From a virus: a stretch of DNA of 33,711 nucleotides. Shown here one piece after another: positions 1 through 8,750 of the stretch. The notes under the pieces were generated by a model, which was given only the letters and a program-made list of their open reading frames with translations, ran no database searches and was not told the origin of the DNA. The number at the start of each line of letters is the position of its first letter. Within the stretch, counting starts at the first letter, position 1. The DNA lies in IMG/VR virus record IMGVR_UViG_3300029309_000160, positions 1 through 33,711 of that record; one strand, written 5' to 3'. Position numbers and translations under genes: made by a program.

Positions 1-91
1 GGTTGACCATAACCTTTTGTTGATCTGTAAGTTGATCTTCAGTGTAGTCAGTACCGTTTACCGTAATGGTTTGTGTTTTTTTCTCTACCAT
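1..91 (-). CDS. Small phage protein, DUF6447-like, partial at left edge
   Basis: Only the first 30 codons are inside the window; the gene runs off the left edge. The protein begins MVEKKTQTITVNGTDYTEDQ and continues with a Gln/Asp-rich stretch. The pattern ITVNGTxYTEDQLTDQQK matches what I remember of DUF6447, a small family of marine phage proteins of unknown role found next to tail fibre genes. A purine-rich Shine-Dalgarno (GAAAGGAAA) precedes the ATG. It is the last gene visible in the late operon, just after the 73-residue gene. No function is proposed. Confidence 0.6.
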   Translation of the reverse strand, partial: MVEKKTQTITVNGTDYTEDQLTDQQKVMVN

Positions 92-109
92 TTTGATTTC
101 CTTTCTAAG

Positions 110-331
110 TTACTTATTATCTGCAATAGCTTTATCTACTGCGCTCATATCTTCTGAAGTCCAGAAGTCTTTCGCTTTCATTAGTTCTAAATGCTCAACA
201 TTGCTTGACTTCATGTCAGTCCAGTCAGCGTCTTCCATGTCAGAGGGCTTTCCTGCGTTAAGCAGATCAACTGAGTGACCCATCGCTGTATAGTGTTGTG
301 CGATTTCTTCTTTAGTTATTTCATCAGACAT
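110..331 (-). CDS. Small acidic phage protein of unknown function
   Basis: A 73-residue acidic protein (starts MSDEITKEEIAQHYTAMG), probably largely helical, with no signal peptide or membrane segment. It sits directly downstream of the S74 fibre gene and upstream of the DUF6447-like gene, with short spacers, so it is expressed with the fibre module. Short acidic proteins containing a DWTDMKSSN-type stretch are common beside fibre genes in marine phages. A chaperone or accessory role in fibre assembly is possible, but nothing in the sequence proves it. Confidence 0.6.
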   Translation of the reverse strand: MSDEITKEEIAQHYTAMGHSVDLLNAGKPSDMEDADWTDMKSSNVEHLELMKAKDFWTSEDMSAVDKAIADNK

Positions 332-335
332 TTGT

Positions 336-2516
336 TTAGTTTCCTTCTAATGCTGCGACTTTGGTTTCGAGTGTTTCTATTTTAGTGATGGCTTCTTTTA
401 GTGCAGAGGTTAAAACAGGAACTAATTTAGAATATTCCATACTTTGATAAACAGGGTTGCCATCATCATCCACCGCACTTGCTTTACCATTTACTAACTC
501 TGGTACAACATTATCCGCTTCATCAGCAATAAAACCGTGTGATGGAAAAGTAGCATTTTCATTAGTTATCCACTCAAATGTACGAGGACGTAGCTTTTTA
601 ACTGTTTCAATGCCATTAGTTAAGTCTTGAATGTTTTCTTTCAATCTACGATCAGAACTTGTTTGAAATTCCGTAGCCGTTCCTGCAGCGTTACACCTAA
701 TATAACCTTTGGCACTGCCATTTACATTAAAATTTATAAATCTATTATCATCTCCACTGGAATAAGATATTTTATTGAGGTAAATATTAGACCAACCTCT
801 GTCAGCATTATTTGCTAGAATTATAGAGCCGCCTGAGTTGCCATCATCATTTCTGTAAACTAAGCTTCCGTTACCAGAAGAAATATTATAATTATTAGCA
901 CTTGTAGTATTCCAGTAAACACTCCCAGAACTATCAATTCGCTGCCTTGGATTACCATCCCCATCACTTAGCACGATGTTGTTGCTTCCTGTGCGGATGT
1001 CTAGGCCGTGTTGGTGACCGTTAAAGCGTCCAATAATAATGTTCTTTTGGCCAGTGGTCACAAGCCCACCCGCATCTGAGCCTAAAAATGTGTTTCTAGT
1101 GCCAGTTGTGTAGTATCCTGCTGAGTTACCAATAAAAGCATTATACGTCCCAGTAACATTACTATACCCTGCATTATATCCAACTGCTGTGTTGTAATTT
1201 GCAGTGGTATTTGCCTGTAATGCCCTATGACCCACAATAGTATTGGCAGCACCCGTGGTCATTCCTCCCCCTGAGTTATAACCCACGGCTACATTATGAT
1301 ACCCAGTAGTTGCTGGATAAAGAGCGTACGTACCTAGCGCAACGTTTTCACCGCCAGTAGTTGTTGAATACATAGACTGATACCCAACGGATGTATTCTC
1401 ATTTGCGGTGGTGTTGCTGTTGAGTGCTTGGCGTCCAACGGCTGTATTGCTACCCCCTGTAGTGTTACTGTATAAACTTCTTTGACCAAGCCCTGTATTG
1501 CTACCCCCTGTAGTGTTGGCTTGTAATGATTGATACCCCAATGCAACGTGGTTAGATGCGGTAGTGTTAGCTTCTAAAGCTTGATAGCCAACAGAAACGT
1601 TTCCTGTTCCAGTTGTAGTCGAATACCCTGCCTTAGCTCCAATAGCGGTATTAGGATTTCCCGGAGAAGTTTGAGAGTATGCTGCCTGATACCCAACAGC
1701 CGTGTTGTTGGATGAGGTGGTGTTGAATACTAAAGCTGCCTGACCGATAGCGGTGTTGTATTGTCCAGTAGTGTTGGTAAACCCTGCACTCTCACCCATA
1801 AAAGTATTACTATTTGCAGTGGTATTGTTTGCTCCAGAGTTATACCCAACAAAAGTGTTTAAGCGACCTGTTGTATTATCGTACCCAGAAGCACCGCCCA
1901 GACTTACGTTTTTATCACCAGTAGTATTACTATACCCTGCCTGATAGCCCAAGGCTGTGTTGTTACTAGCGGTGGTGTTGGAAAATAAACTTCTAAATCC
2001 TAAAGCAACATTACTAGCCCCAGTGGTTGTTTTTTGCATAGCATCATAACCGACTGCTGTATTTTCTGAGCCTGTGGTTATAAGTTTTCCTGCCTCACGC
2101 CCAACAATAACAAGACCTGTCGCAGTAGTAGCTGAAAAAGCAGACTGATACCCAACTGCCGTATTGTTGCTTGCGGTGGTGTTGCCGCTTAAAGCAAAGC
2201 TACCTAGCGCAGTATTACCGGCTCCTGTAGTGTTTGCATCTAGTGAGGCATAACCAACAGAAGAATTATGTGTACCCGTTGTGTTAGCCCTTAAAGAGTA
2301 AGTACCTACTGCCACACTATAGCCACTACCAGATTCAGTTGCTATTAACGCTTCATCACCTAAAGCTACATTTCTTGTACCAGTGGGGTAATTCCCATCG
2401 AGCTTTATTGTACCGCTATCAACCGATACGTTGCCTGCAACAGTCAAGCCATCAAGCGTTAATGTGCCTGTGATGTCCCCATCTGCAATGTTTGCAAGGT
2501 CTCTAGCTCTGGTCAT
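336..2516 (-). CDS. Tail fibre/spike with about 27 NTAVG-type repeats and C-terminal S74 chaperone-peptidase
   Basis: A 726-residue receptor-binding fibre candidate. Residues 1-45 form a short N-terminal domain (MTRARDLANIADGDITGTLT). From about residue 45 to 500 there are roughly 27 copies of a 22-24 residue unit of the form NTAVGYQAL.SNTTG, resembling the trimeric left-handed beta-roll repeats of YadA-like adhesin heads. The last 107 residues are a peptidase S74 intramolecular chaperone. The motif SDRRLKENI places the catalytic dyad at Ser621 and Lys626, with self-cleavage expected just before Ser621 after trimer folding. The protein ends in a short coiled coil. It follows two other fibre genes. 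It is likely the distal, host-range-determining fibre. Confidence 0.85.
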   Translation of the reverse strand: MTRARDLANIADGDITGTLTLDGLTVAGNVSVDSGTIKLDGNYPTGTRNVALGDEALIATESGSGYSVAVGTYSLRANTTGTHNSSVGYASLDANTTGAGNTALGSFALSGNTTASNNTAVGYQSAFSATTATGLVIVGREAGKLITTGSENTAVGYDAMQKTTTGASNVALGFRSLFSNTTASNNTALGYQAGYSNTTGDKNVSLGGASGYDNTTGRLNTFVGYNSGANNTTANSNTFMGESAGFTNTTGQYNTAIGQAALVFNTTSSNNTAVGYQAAYSQTSPGNPNTAIGAKAGYSTTTGTGNVSVGYQALEANTTASNHVALGYQSLQANTTGGSNTGLGQRSLYSNTTGGSNTAVGRQALNSNTTANENTSVGYQSMYSTTTGGENVALGTYALYPATTGYHNVAVGYNSGGGMTTGAANTIVGHRALQANTTANYNTAVGYNAGYSNVTGTYNAFIGNSAGYYTTGTRNTFLGSDAGGLVTTGQKNIIIGRFNGHQHGLDIRTGSNNIVLSDGDGNPRQRIDSSGSVYWNTTSANNYNISSGNGSLVYRNDDGNSGGSIILANNADRGWSNIYLNKISYSSGDDNRFINFNVNGSAKGYIRCNAAGTATEFQTSSDRRLKENIQDLTNGIETVKKLRPRTFEWITNENATFPSHGFIADEADNVVPELVNGKASAVDDDGNPVYQSMEYSKLVPVLTSALKEAITKIETLETKVAALEGN

Positions 2517-2542
2517 TTTTTAGTTTCCTTTCAACTGGGGTG

Positions 2543-4552
2543 TTATGATGCCGTTCTGTAAGTTCCAGTAATTCTTATTTGAAAACTATTATTAGCACTT
2601 GATGTTGATAGTTGATTGTATTTTACATTGACGTAGTTGTAACCTGTTCCGCTAACATGACCATATATTGTAATATTAGTAGAATTGTTGGCAATTAAAG
2701 CACCATATCCTTGAGTTGTTGATGTGTTATTTATTCCAGCTTGAGGCCAAACAGTTGGAGTCGGAAAGTTTTGACCTGTTGGACTTGAAGAAGCTAAATT
2801 AGTAAAAGGAAGTCCTGTTATTACAAGATCATTAGCTTGAACTTCAAGACTACTAGCTACACAAGAAACACATATATTAAATTCAACCATATTACCAATT
2901 TTGGTGTATAAACCTAGTTGAACATTATAAGTTGGATTACCGCCACTTGGTCTTGCACCAGAAAGTAATGGAGTAAAAGTTCCCTGTTCATAATCGTCGA
3001 GAGCATTGTCAGCAGCAGTATCTCCATTGAATGATATACCTCCAGTATTTTGAAACCGTACTTTTTCTGTCCAAGAAATATTAGTGTCTGCTGTTGTACT
3101 AGGCGCAGTAAAGAAACGAAAATCTCCATCATTAAATTGAAGTAAAGAACCCATTTCTGTATTTTTAGCTCTCCAATTACCATCAGATGCTAAATAGAAG
3201 TTATTACCTATATTAACATCGTCAGCACCTCCATTGGCATATATTGAACCAGAACGACCTAATTCTAAAGCGGTATAACTACTATAAGCGTTTTCTGGCA
3301 AAATACCAATTCCAACACTACCGCCTCCACTAATACGCAACCGCTCTGTGCCGCCAACTTCGAATTGAAAACCACCAGAGGCAGAATTAAAACCTAAGCT
3401 TGTTCCATTACCTCTAATCCAGTTTGCATTGTTTGTTCCTGCCGTTCCCTCGCTACCTAAAGTTAAGCGAACTTGTGATGCGCTTACTGCCTCTATGTAC
3501 CCTGTGCTTTTAATGGTCATTGCATTGTTTAGGCTTAAATCTCTAAATGCACTTGCGCCACGGTCATATGCCTGTACAAAACCAACAGAGCCGCCTCCTG
3601 ACCATCCTAATTCTACTGCGTCATCTCCTGCTGCATCGCTAAAACGTGCATCACCGATAACATCTAGCTTAAATCCAGATGTAATAGAGGACGTACCAAC
3701 CCCAACATTACCTGATGCATCAATACGCATACGTTCTTGCATTGATGCACTAGAATCGCTTGTGCGTATAACAAAATTACCTGTGTTAGTACCCGTACGA
3801 ATACCAACAAGTTCTGTTGAGCCTGAATTTGAACCTGATGATGTAGAGTTAACAAACTTGATTGTTGATGCTGTAGATGCAGCAGTTGCATTGTTTCTAA
3901 TTTGTAAAATGTCTGTTTCTGCACCAGAAGAGGTATTTTGTAATTCTACACCTGTGGAAGTAGTTTCAAACTTCTTAGCGTTGTCGTAATACAGTTCTAC
4001 CGCACCATCAGTCAAAAACCGACCCATGCTTTCAGTAGTGCTTTTGTTAAGTAATATGCCAGTGCCATCAGTAGTAATACGCAATGGTCCGTCACCAACA
4101 TCACTTATGTAGCTATGCGTACCGTCATGGTAAATCTGTAGGTCAGACCCTGCGCCAAAAATGGCTTTGTCGTTATCTCCAAAAGTTATATTGCCTGTAG
4201 TAGACAATGAAGAGACAGACACGGCCTGAGCCGTAAGTGTACCATTACTAATCGTAAAATCACCCAGAACATTGCCACCAAACACACTAAATGTATCGTA
4301 AACTACAATTTCAACAACATCACTAGCTGTTAAAGCCGCTAACCCCCCAATAGTGTTTGCTGTTGTTGTGTTATAATCCGAACCTGCAACTAGCGTAGCA
4401 CCGTTTAAACTTACGTCCACAAAATTACCATCTGTAAAGGTCAGAGTGTTTCCATTACTGTCATTACCACTAAGGGAAGTTTCTCCCCCAGAGGCGGTAA
4501 AGTAATACCTGCTTCGCGTGGCTTGTGATGGTGTTCTGCCTAGATATGCCAT
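2543..4552 (-). CDS. Tail fibre protein with LQIYHDG-type repeats
   Basis: A 669-residue fibre protein. The N terminus (MAYLGRTPSQATRSRYYFTA) leads into a beta-rich module of about 95 residues containing SLNGATLVAGSDYNTT and ALTASDVVEIVVYDTF, a layout common at the attachment end of marine phage fibres. The middle has shaft-like elements such as LQIYHDGTHSYISD and repeated RMRID.SGNVGVGT units. The last 130 residues (from YEQGTFTPLL) are paralogous to the end of the fibre encoded at 4887-6281. There is no S74 domain. Two fibre genes sharing a C-terminal knob suggest duplication followed by divergence. Confidence 0.8.
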   Translation of the reverse strand: MAYLGRTPSQATRSRYYFTASGGETSLSGNDSNGNTLTFTDGNFVDVSLNGATLVAGSDYNTTTANTIGGLAALTASDVVEIVVYDTFSVFGGNVLGDFTISNGTLTAQAVSVSSLSTTGNITFGDNDKAIFGAGSDLQIYHDGTHSYISDVGDGPLRITTDGTGILLNKSTTESMGRFLTDGAVELYYDNAKKFETTSTGVELQNTSSGAETDILQIRNNATAASTASTIKFVNSTSSGSNSGSTELVGIRTGTNTGNFVIRTSDSSASMQERMRIDASGNVGVGTSSITSGFKLDVIGDARFSDAAGDDAVELGWSGGGSVGFVQAYDRGASAFRDLSLNNAMTIKSTGYIEAVSASQVRLTLGSEGTAGTNNANWIRGNGTSLGFNSASGGFQFEVGGTERLRISGGGSVGIGILPENAYSSYTALELGRSGSIYANGGADDVNIGNNFYLASDGNWRAKNTEMGSLLQFNDGDFRFFTAPSTTADTNISWTEKVRFQNTGGISFNGDTAADNALDDYEQGTFTPLLSGARPSGGNPTYNVQLGLYTKIGNMVEFNICVSCVASSLEVQANDLVITGLPFTNLASSSPTGQNFPTPTVWPQAGINNTSTTQGYGALIANNSTNITIYGHVSGTGYNYVNVKYNQLSTSSANNSFQIRITGTYRTAS

Positions 4553-4555
4553 CTA

Positions 4556-4834
4556 TTACGGTAGCTCCTGTGCGTCCATTTCTTTTTCATATGCAGACTT
4601 AACATCGCTAGTCCAAACCGCGTTACATACGGCTTGCACTGATGCGTCTTCACCGCTTATATCTGTGTCACCCCATGTGTCGTCTGTCTTTGTACGACAG
4701 ACTAAAACGTGCCTGTGGTAAGTACGACTTATTTCTGCACCGTCTTTTTTAATGATTGTTGATTTTCGGACTTGCACATTTTTATGCGGTCCTCGTATCT
4801 CACAATCGTATTCTGTTTCTTCTGTTAGTGCCAT
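4556..4834 (-). CDS. Conserved small phage protein between fibre genes
   Basis: A 92-residue soluble protein (MALTEETEYDCEIRGPHKNV) with three cysteines and a conserved-looking core RTYHRHVLVCRTKTDD. It ends four bases before the next fibre gene begins. Similar small proteins sit beside fibre genes in marine myoviruses and podoviruses. The function is unknown to me; a fibre assembly or hinge role is a guess from position. The start is preceded by an AGGAG-like site (AAAAGGAGATAAACA). Confidence 0.6.
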   Translation of the reverse strand: MALTEETEYDCEIRGPHKNVQVRKSTIIKKDGAEISRTYHRHVLVCRTKTDDTWGDTDISGEDASVQAVCNAVWTSDVKSAYEKEMDAQELP

Positions 4835-4886
4835 TGTTTATCTCCTTTTGGCTGTGGACTGACTGCCCAGTAATCCAACTGGGGTG

Positions 4887-6281
4887 TTATGAAACTCTGT
4901 AAGTAATTGTTGCTCTAAGACCTATGCCGCCATTATTAAAATGTGCATGAGTTATAGAAGTATAAGTTCCACCTGCTTGTTGAACATAAAATCTCATTAC
5001 TGTAGCACCCCCGCCAATATAAGAATTTGTACCTATTTCTTCTGTTACACCTACATCAACATATCTAATCATTAGCGACCCTGCATTACTATCCATAGTT
5101 CCCGATCCTACTGAAGTAAAAGGAATACCAGTTACACCAAAATTACCTGAGTCTGTTGTATTAGTTATAGCAGGTATATAAAGACTAACAGTAACCAAAT
5201 TACCAATCTTAGTATATGTTCCTTGAGGAGATGTTAAAGAACCCGCATTTTCAGCAGCAGGCGTCCAAGTTCCTTCTTCATAATCTTCTAACTTATTACT
5301 AGAACCAGTGCCGCCAAGATAAGCACCGCCTGAGAGGTAGAGGTCTTTCCAACGAGTTCCAGATGCACCTAAATTTATTTCATTATCTTGTAATCCATCC
5401 TCATCACAAGGAAGAACACCACTGTTAGCACCGCCAATACCTGCACCTTGTCCAGTTGCAGTTCTAAGAATAACATTTGTTGCAACACCACCACGAGAAG
5501 AAATAGCCCCCACAGTAGAACTGTCTTTGCGGAAGTCTACTAAGTTCCCGTCTGAGGAAAGCCTATTTATTAAAAGACCTATATTACCGTCAACGGCTGC
5601 TCTAACACCTAGTGTTGAAGATATAGCTGTACCTGCTGTAGCAATACTGTCTGTAGTTTTATTAATTAATACTTTACCTGCCTCATCAATGCGGAGAGCC
5701 TCAGAAACACCTGCACCAGAGTTTGCCGCTGTATTAAATGTTATTTCACCACCACCGCCTGAACCTGCATATACAACCTCTATACTAGCTGTAACACCGG
5801 CCCCTGAACTAGAGTCACTAGCATAAAACTCGATACCACCCTGTTGATTTGCGGCGGTAGCAGTGGTGTCTGTATCAGTTATTCGTATGTAGTTTGCTTT
5901 TGCACCACCATTATTGTTTGCTGAAGTTTCTAATTTTCTATTTACGGTTGTTGTACCAATTCCAAAATTACCTGAGCTATCTATGGTTGCCCTAGTTGTA
6001 TTGTTGGTCATCAACTGTAAATTGTGATTAGACAACGAGCCAACATTTACAACTGTTCCACCACCAAAATTTATAGAACCAGTAGCAGTGCCATTAGATG
6101 TATTAATACGACCTGCGACTGTTAATTTAGTGTTGCTGTCAAAATGTGTTGAAGTTCCAATTCCAACTTGATTATTTGTGCTATCGACTACAAGTGTATT
6201 TGTATCGATCTGAGCATCGCCCGTTACAGTCAAACCATCTGCCGTATTAAATCTTGTAATGCCTGCCCCTAAGTACGCCAT
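4887..6281 (-). CDS. Tail fibre protein, paralogue of the downstream fibre
   Basis: A 464-residue fibre with N terminus MAYLGAGITRFNTADGLTVT and repeated shaft units of the kind VGIGTSTHFDSNTKLTVAG and ATIDSSGNFGIGT. The C-terminal 120 residues begin YEEGTWTPAAENAGS and contain GTYTKIGNLVTVSLYI, matching the end of the fibre at 2543-4552 (YTKIGNMVEFNICV). There is no S74 domain. Its start overlaps the stop of the 109-residue gene by one base, so translation is likely coupled. It probably forms part of the same fibre bundle or an alternative receptor-binding arm. Confidence 0.8.
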   Translation of the reverse strand: MAYLGAGITRFNTADGLTVTGDAQIDTNTLVVDSTNNQVGIGTSTHFDSNTKLTVAGRINTSNGTATGSINFGGGTVVNVGSLSNHNLQLMTNNTTRATIDSSGNFGIGTTTVNRKLETSANNNGGAKANYIRITDTDTTATAANQQGGIEFYASDSSSGAGVTASIEVVYAGSGGGGEITFNTAANSGAGVSEALRIDEAGKVLINKTTDSIATAGTAISSTLGVRAAVDGNIGLLINRLSSDGNLVDFRKDSSTVGAISSRGGVATNVILRTATGQGAGIGGANSGVLPCDEDGLQDNEINLGASGTRWKDLYLSGGAYLGGTGSSNKLEDYEEGTWTPAAENAGSLTSPQGTYTKIGNLVTVSLYIPAITNTTDSGNFGVTGIPFTSVGSGTMDSNAGSLMIRYVDVGVTEEIGTNSYIGGGATVMRFYVQQAGGTYTSITHAHFNNGGIGLRATITYRVS

Positions 6282-6610
6282 TAAGTAACCTCTAAAATAG
6301 ACAGTGCAACGTCAGCACTGGAAGCTGTATTACTTGTAACTTTTAAAACATCACTTGCGTTGAGGACAACCTTTTGTTCACCACCTACAACAACTAAACT
6401 AGAACCTACAGGTACAGGAGCCGCTTTAATAAGGTATATATTATCACCGTCATTATTCTCGATCTGGACATCCACCTCTATTTGAGAAGTTACGATATTA
6501 GATATGCTGAGACCGATAATCGTAGTTTCTGTCGAAGAAGCGCCAGTGTGTATGGTAGCCGCCGAAGTGCCTACTCCTGTGTCTGTTACTAATTTAAATG
6601 CGTTTGCCAT
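6281..6610 (-). CDS. Small virion-associated protein of unknown function
   Basis: A 109-residue beta-rich protein (MANAFKLVTDTGVGTSAATI) rich in Ser, Thr, Val and Ile, with no cysteine and no membrane segment. The fold looks like one beta-sandwich: alternating hydrophobic strands IIGLSISNIV, VDVQIEN and SSLVVVGGEQKVVLNA. Position between tail and fibre genes makes a virion component likely (baseplate, fibre base or decoration). I do not recognise a named family. Confidence 0.6.
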   Translation of the reverse strand: MANAFKLVTDTGVGTSAATIHTGASSTETTIIGLSISNIVTSQIEVDVQIENNDGDNIYLIKAAPVPVGSSLVVVGGEQKVVLNASDVLKVTSNTASSADVALSILEVT

Positions 6611-6624
6611 TTGTTACTTCCTAT

Positions 6625-7149
6625 CTAACCTAGAGCGATTGCCATAGCCACTGCTTGATTAGCAGCTTCTGTTGCAGCAAATGCAGTCGTAGCAATAGTC
6701 GTGTTGGTTGTTCCTGCGGCTTGAGTTGCGCCCGTTACTGAAGAAGATAAAGCACCGCTGCTCATCGTTCCGGTAAGCGCAAGGTCGCCTGTAATGGTAG
6801 CACCAGACGAAGTAGCTGCTACTTTGGTCGAACCTGCGTTCTGTAAACGATTGAGATCATCAGCAACTGCACTTATAAAAACTACCGCATTGCCAGATAA
6901 ATTAATAGCACTGTCCGAATTGGAACTTTCTGTCACCGCTGCCCTAGTTAAAGTAGTGCCAGAACTAGTGTATGTACCTGTTCCTATTTCAAAGTTGGAA
7001 CCATCCTCAATGACATACTGAATTACATCACTATTGCTTACACCCGCATCTTCAAAAGATTGAAACCCTGAAGAGGCGCTGCCTAAAGTAACGGTTCCAG
7101 TACCCGTTGTACTGGTTCCCATCTTTGCCCTGTTGAAGAGCTTTGCCAT
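6625..7149 (-). CDS. Tail fibre-associated structural protein
   Basis: A 174-residue protein beginning MAKLFNRAKMGTSTTGTGTV, then a Ser/Thr/Gly-rich beta domain with an FEIGTGTYTSSGTTLTRAAV element. This element is common in phage tail proteins, with the sense of 'virtual position plus uncertainty then value'. The C terminus is an Ala/Thr-rich helix (TIATTAFAATEAANQAV), as in many short tail fibre N-terminal adaptors. It probably links the fibres to the tail tip. The role is inferred from composition and neighbours. Confidence 0.65.
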   Translation of the reverse strand: MAKLFNRAKMGTSTTGTGTVTLGSASSGFQSFEDAGVSNSDVIQYVIEDGSNFEIGTGTYTSSGTTLTRAAVTESSNSDSAINLSGNAVVFISAVADDLNRLQNAGSTKVAATSSGATITGDLALTGTMSSGALSSSVTGATQAAGTTNTTIATTAFAATEAANQAVAMAIALG

Positions 7150-7158
7150 GTTCTTACC

Positions 7159-7623
7159 TTACGCTATTTGAATTACGCCGTTTGAAGGGCTAAAATCTAA
7201 TGTAAAAGTGTCTCCATTGTTTAATGTAACGCTAGCCCCATAGTCGTACAAACCGATTAAAGGGTCAGCAACAGGTGACGTAATCGTATCGTTGTAAATG
7301 TATATGTACCTAAAAGGCCCAACCGTCCCTGAAGCGGTCAACGTTAAATCATCTACAATGAGTTTAAAAGTCCCAGAAGCTTGAGTCGTAGCATTTGTAA
7401 TTGTCAAATTTCTTGAAGAGCAGTTTGAATAACTGATTTGCGTTACATTTGCCAATATTCCATTGCCGTCTGTAGTGGGGTTGTTTGATTCACTGCCCGG
7501 AGTTGTGTTGGACAACGCAATGGTTAGCTGATTGCCTGCAGGTGTAGCGCCAGAGTGATTTAAAATCATACCAGAGAAACATAAATTTTTAACAAAGTCG
7601 TTTACTTTTGTAAAAGATGCCAT
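7159..7623 (-). CDS. Tail-associated virion protein, related to the next upstream gene
   Basis: A 154-residue beta-rich protein (MASFTKVNDFVKNLCFSGMI). It appears distantly paralogous to the 145-residue protein at 7634-8071. Both open with a short helix, then a 'LTIALSNTTPG'/'FKIALYTSSAT' strand, an 'NEIT/TQIS' strand and a C-terminal 'FTLDF/FEIQF' strand. Such proteins are common between neck and fibre genes of marine podoviruses. A structural role is inferred; no enzyme motif is visible. Confidence 0.65.
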   Translation of the reverse strand: MASFTKVNDFVKNLCFSGMILNHSGATPAGNQLTIALSNTTPGSESNNPTTDGNGILANVTQISYSNCSSRNLTITNATTQASGTFKLIVDDLTLTASGTVGPFRYIYIYNDTITSPVADPLIGLYDYGASVTLNNGDTFTLDFSPSNGVIQIA

Positions 7624-7633
7624 TTTTTATCTC

Positions 7634-8071
7634 CTATATTATCCTTAGGATAGCAGACGAAGCATCCGCTATTGGGAATTGTATTTCAAAGGTGCTGTTT
7701 GAAGCAGACCTGTCACCCCCAAAGTCTAACACAGCAACGGCTGCTTTGGAAGAGTGTGTATCATTATAGATCAAAGCACCTCGTGCAGTGAAAGTTGCAC
7801 TTGCCCATTCTACGTTGTCAAAATCAACAAGAGCGGTTGTTCCAGAAGCCTTTGGAAATGTGCTTGCAAGAGTGAGAGGTTTTCCCGTCGCACTGTAGGC
7901 GCTACCTGATGTATTTGTAATTTCATTGGTAGAACTGTAAGCAGTAGTAGTTGCACCCAATGTTGCTGAACTTGTATAAAGAGCAATTTTAAAGGTGTGT
8001 GAATCAAAGTCATGCTCTCCTTTAAAAAGCTCAACTTTAAATGAAGTACATGTCGTTTGTGTAATAGCCAT
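7634..8071 (-). CDS. Tail-associated virion protein
   Basis: A 145-residue protein (MAITQTTCTSFKVELFKGEH) with a strand-rich pattern: TFKIALYTSSATLG, then a Ser/Thr linker, then VDFDNVEWASATFTARGALIYND. This is a recurring small virion protein of phages with the same neck-to-fibre layout. The motif FKGEHDF.SHTFKIALY is shared by many marine phage sequences I recall, without a described function. It lies ten bases downstream of the adaptor gene, so it is probably incorporated into the tail. Confidence 0.65.
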   Translation of the reverse strand: MAITQTTCTSFKVELFKGEHDFDSHTFKIALYTSSATLGATTTAYSSTNEITNTSGSAYSATGKPLTLASTFPKASGTTALVDFDNVEWASATFTARGALIYNDTHSSKAAVAVLDFGGDRSASNSTFEIQFPIADASSAILRII

Positions 8072-8080
8072 TATGCTGCC

Positions 8081-8728
8081 TTACTGTTTTGGTAGATTAA
8101 CGCGACCAACACGATAATCTTGAGTGTTTTCTTTAGATTCTCCAAATAATTTCAAACCAACTAAACTTTCTTGAAAACGTTTATCATACATTTGAAGAAT
8201 ATCCGACTCCCCTTTCATAAAAATGTAAGCTTCAATTAAACTACCGTATAAAAGAGTTAGTTCTGCATTTTCACTTAACCACGTTGTGCCCGATCCTGCT
8301 CCGGCAGTAAGACTTGCCGGACGATAAAAATAATGAATTTCAACGGTTAAGTTTTCGTTTGGGGTAGGACCTAAAATAAAATTATCAATATCAAAAACTG
8401 AATAATACTCCGGAGTGCCTGTAAGACTCTCATCTGGACTGAATGTTTGAACAAAACTAACGTCTTTAAATTCAATAAATCTAACAGATCCACCGGTTTT
8501 AAGAGATAAAGAAAAAGGAGCTAAAAAATCAGAAGGTTTTGCTAAATATTTATTAGAAGCCGTCATTGATCCGGCCACGTTCTTTTTAAAAAGATCAAGC
8601 TGTACCGTTTTTAATATTCTCTCTTCAGAAGCTTTAATAAAGGTATCTATATTAGCAACAAAAGACGTTTCGGTGTTCTCCGTGTAGTCCTTAATTGCCT
8701 GTGTTAATGAATCATATGTAAAACTCAT
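8081..8728 (-). CDS. SU10-like head-tail adaptor protein
   Basis: A 215-residue protein with strong resemblance to the phage adaptor family typified by SU10. The helical N terminus (MSFTYDSLTQAIKDYTENTE) is followed by ASEERILKTVQLDLFKKNV, then PSDFLAPFSLSL, an FDIDNFILGPTPNENLTVEI beta stretch, and a C-terminal helical part with LTLLYGSLIEAYIFMKGE. Adaptors of this kind form a dodecameric ring under the portal and start the short tail. Its distance from the portal gene (about 11 kb) is large, but the operon is continuous. Family membership rests on recognised sequence pattern. Confidence 0.75.
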   Translation of the reverse strand: MSFTYDSLTQAIKDYTENTETSFVANIDTFIKASEERILKTVQLDLFKKNVAGSMTASNKYLAKPSDFLAPFSLSLKTGGSVRFIEFKDVSFVQTFSPDESLTGTPEYYSVFDIDNFILGPTPNENLTVEIHYFYRPASLTAGAGSGTTWLSENAELTLLYGSLIEAYIFMKGESDILQMYDKRFQESLVGLKLFGESKENTQDYRVGRVNLPKQ

Positions 8729-8750
8729 GGCGTGTTCGCTTTACCCCCCA

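Noticed and set aside
3429-3989. 186-residue plus-strand frame inside the fibre gene
   Set aside because: Complement of repetitive Ser/Thr/Gly codons in the fibre gene gives long open frames by composition. No ribosome site and no recognisable domain.
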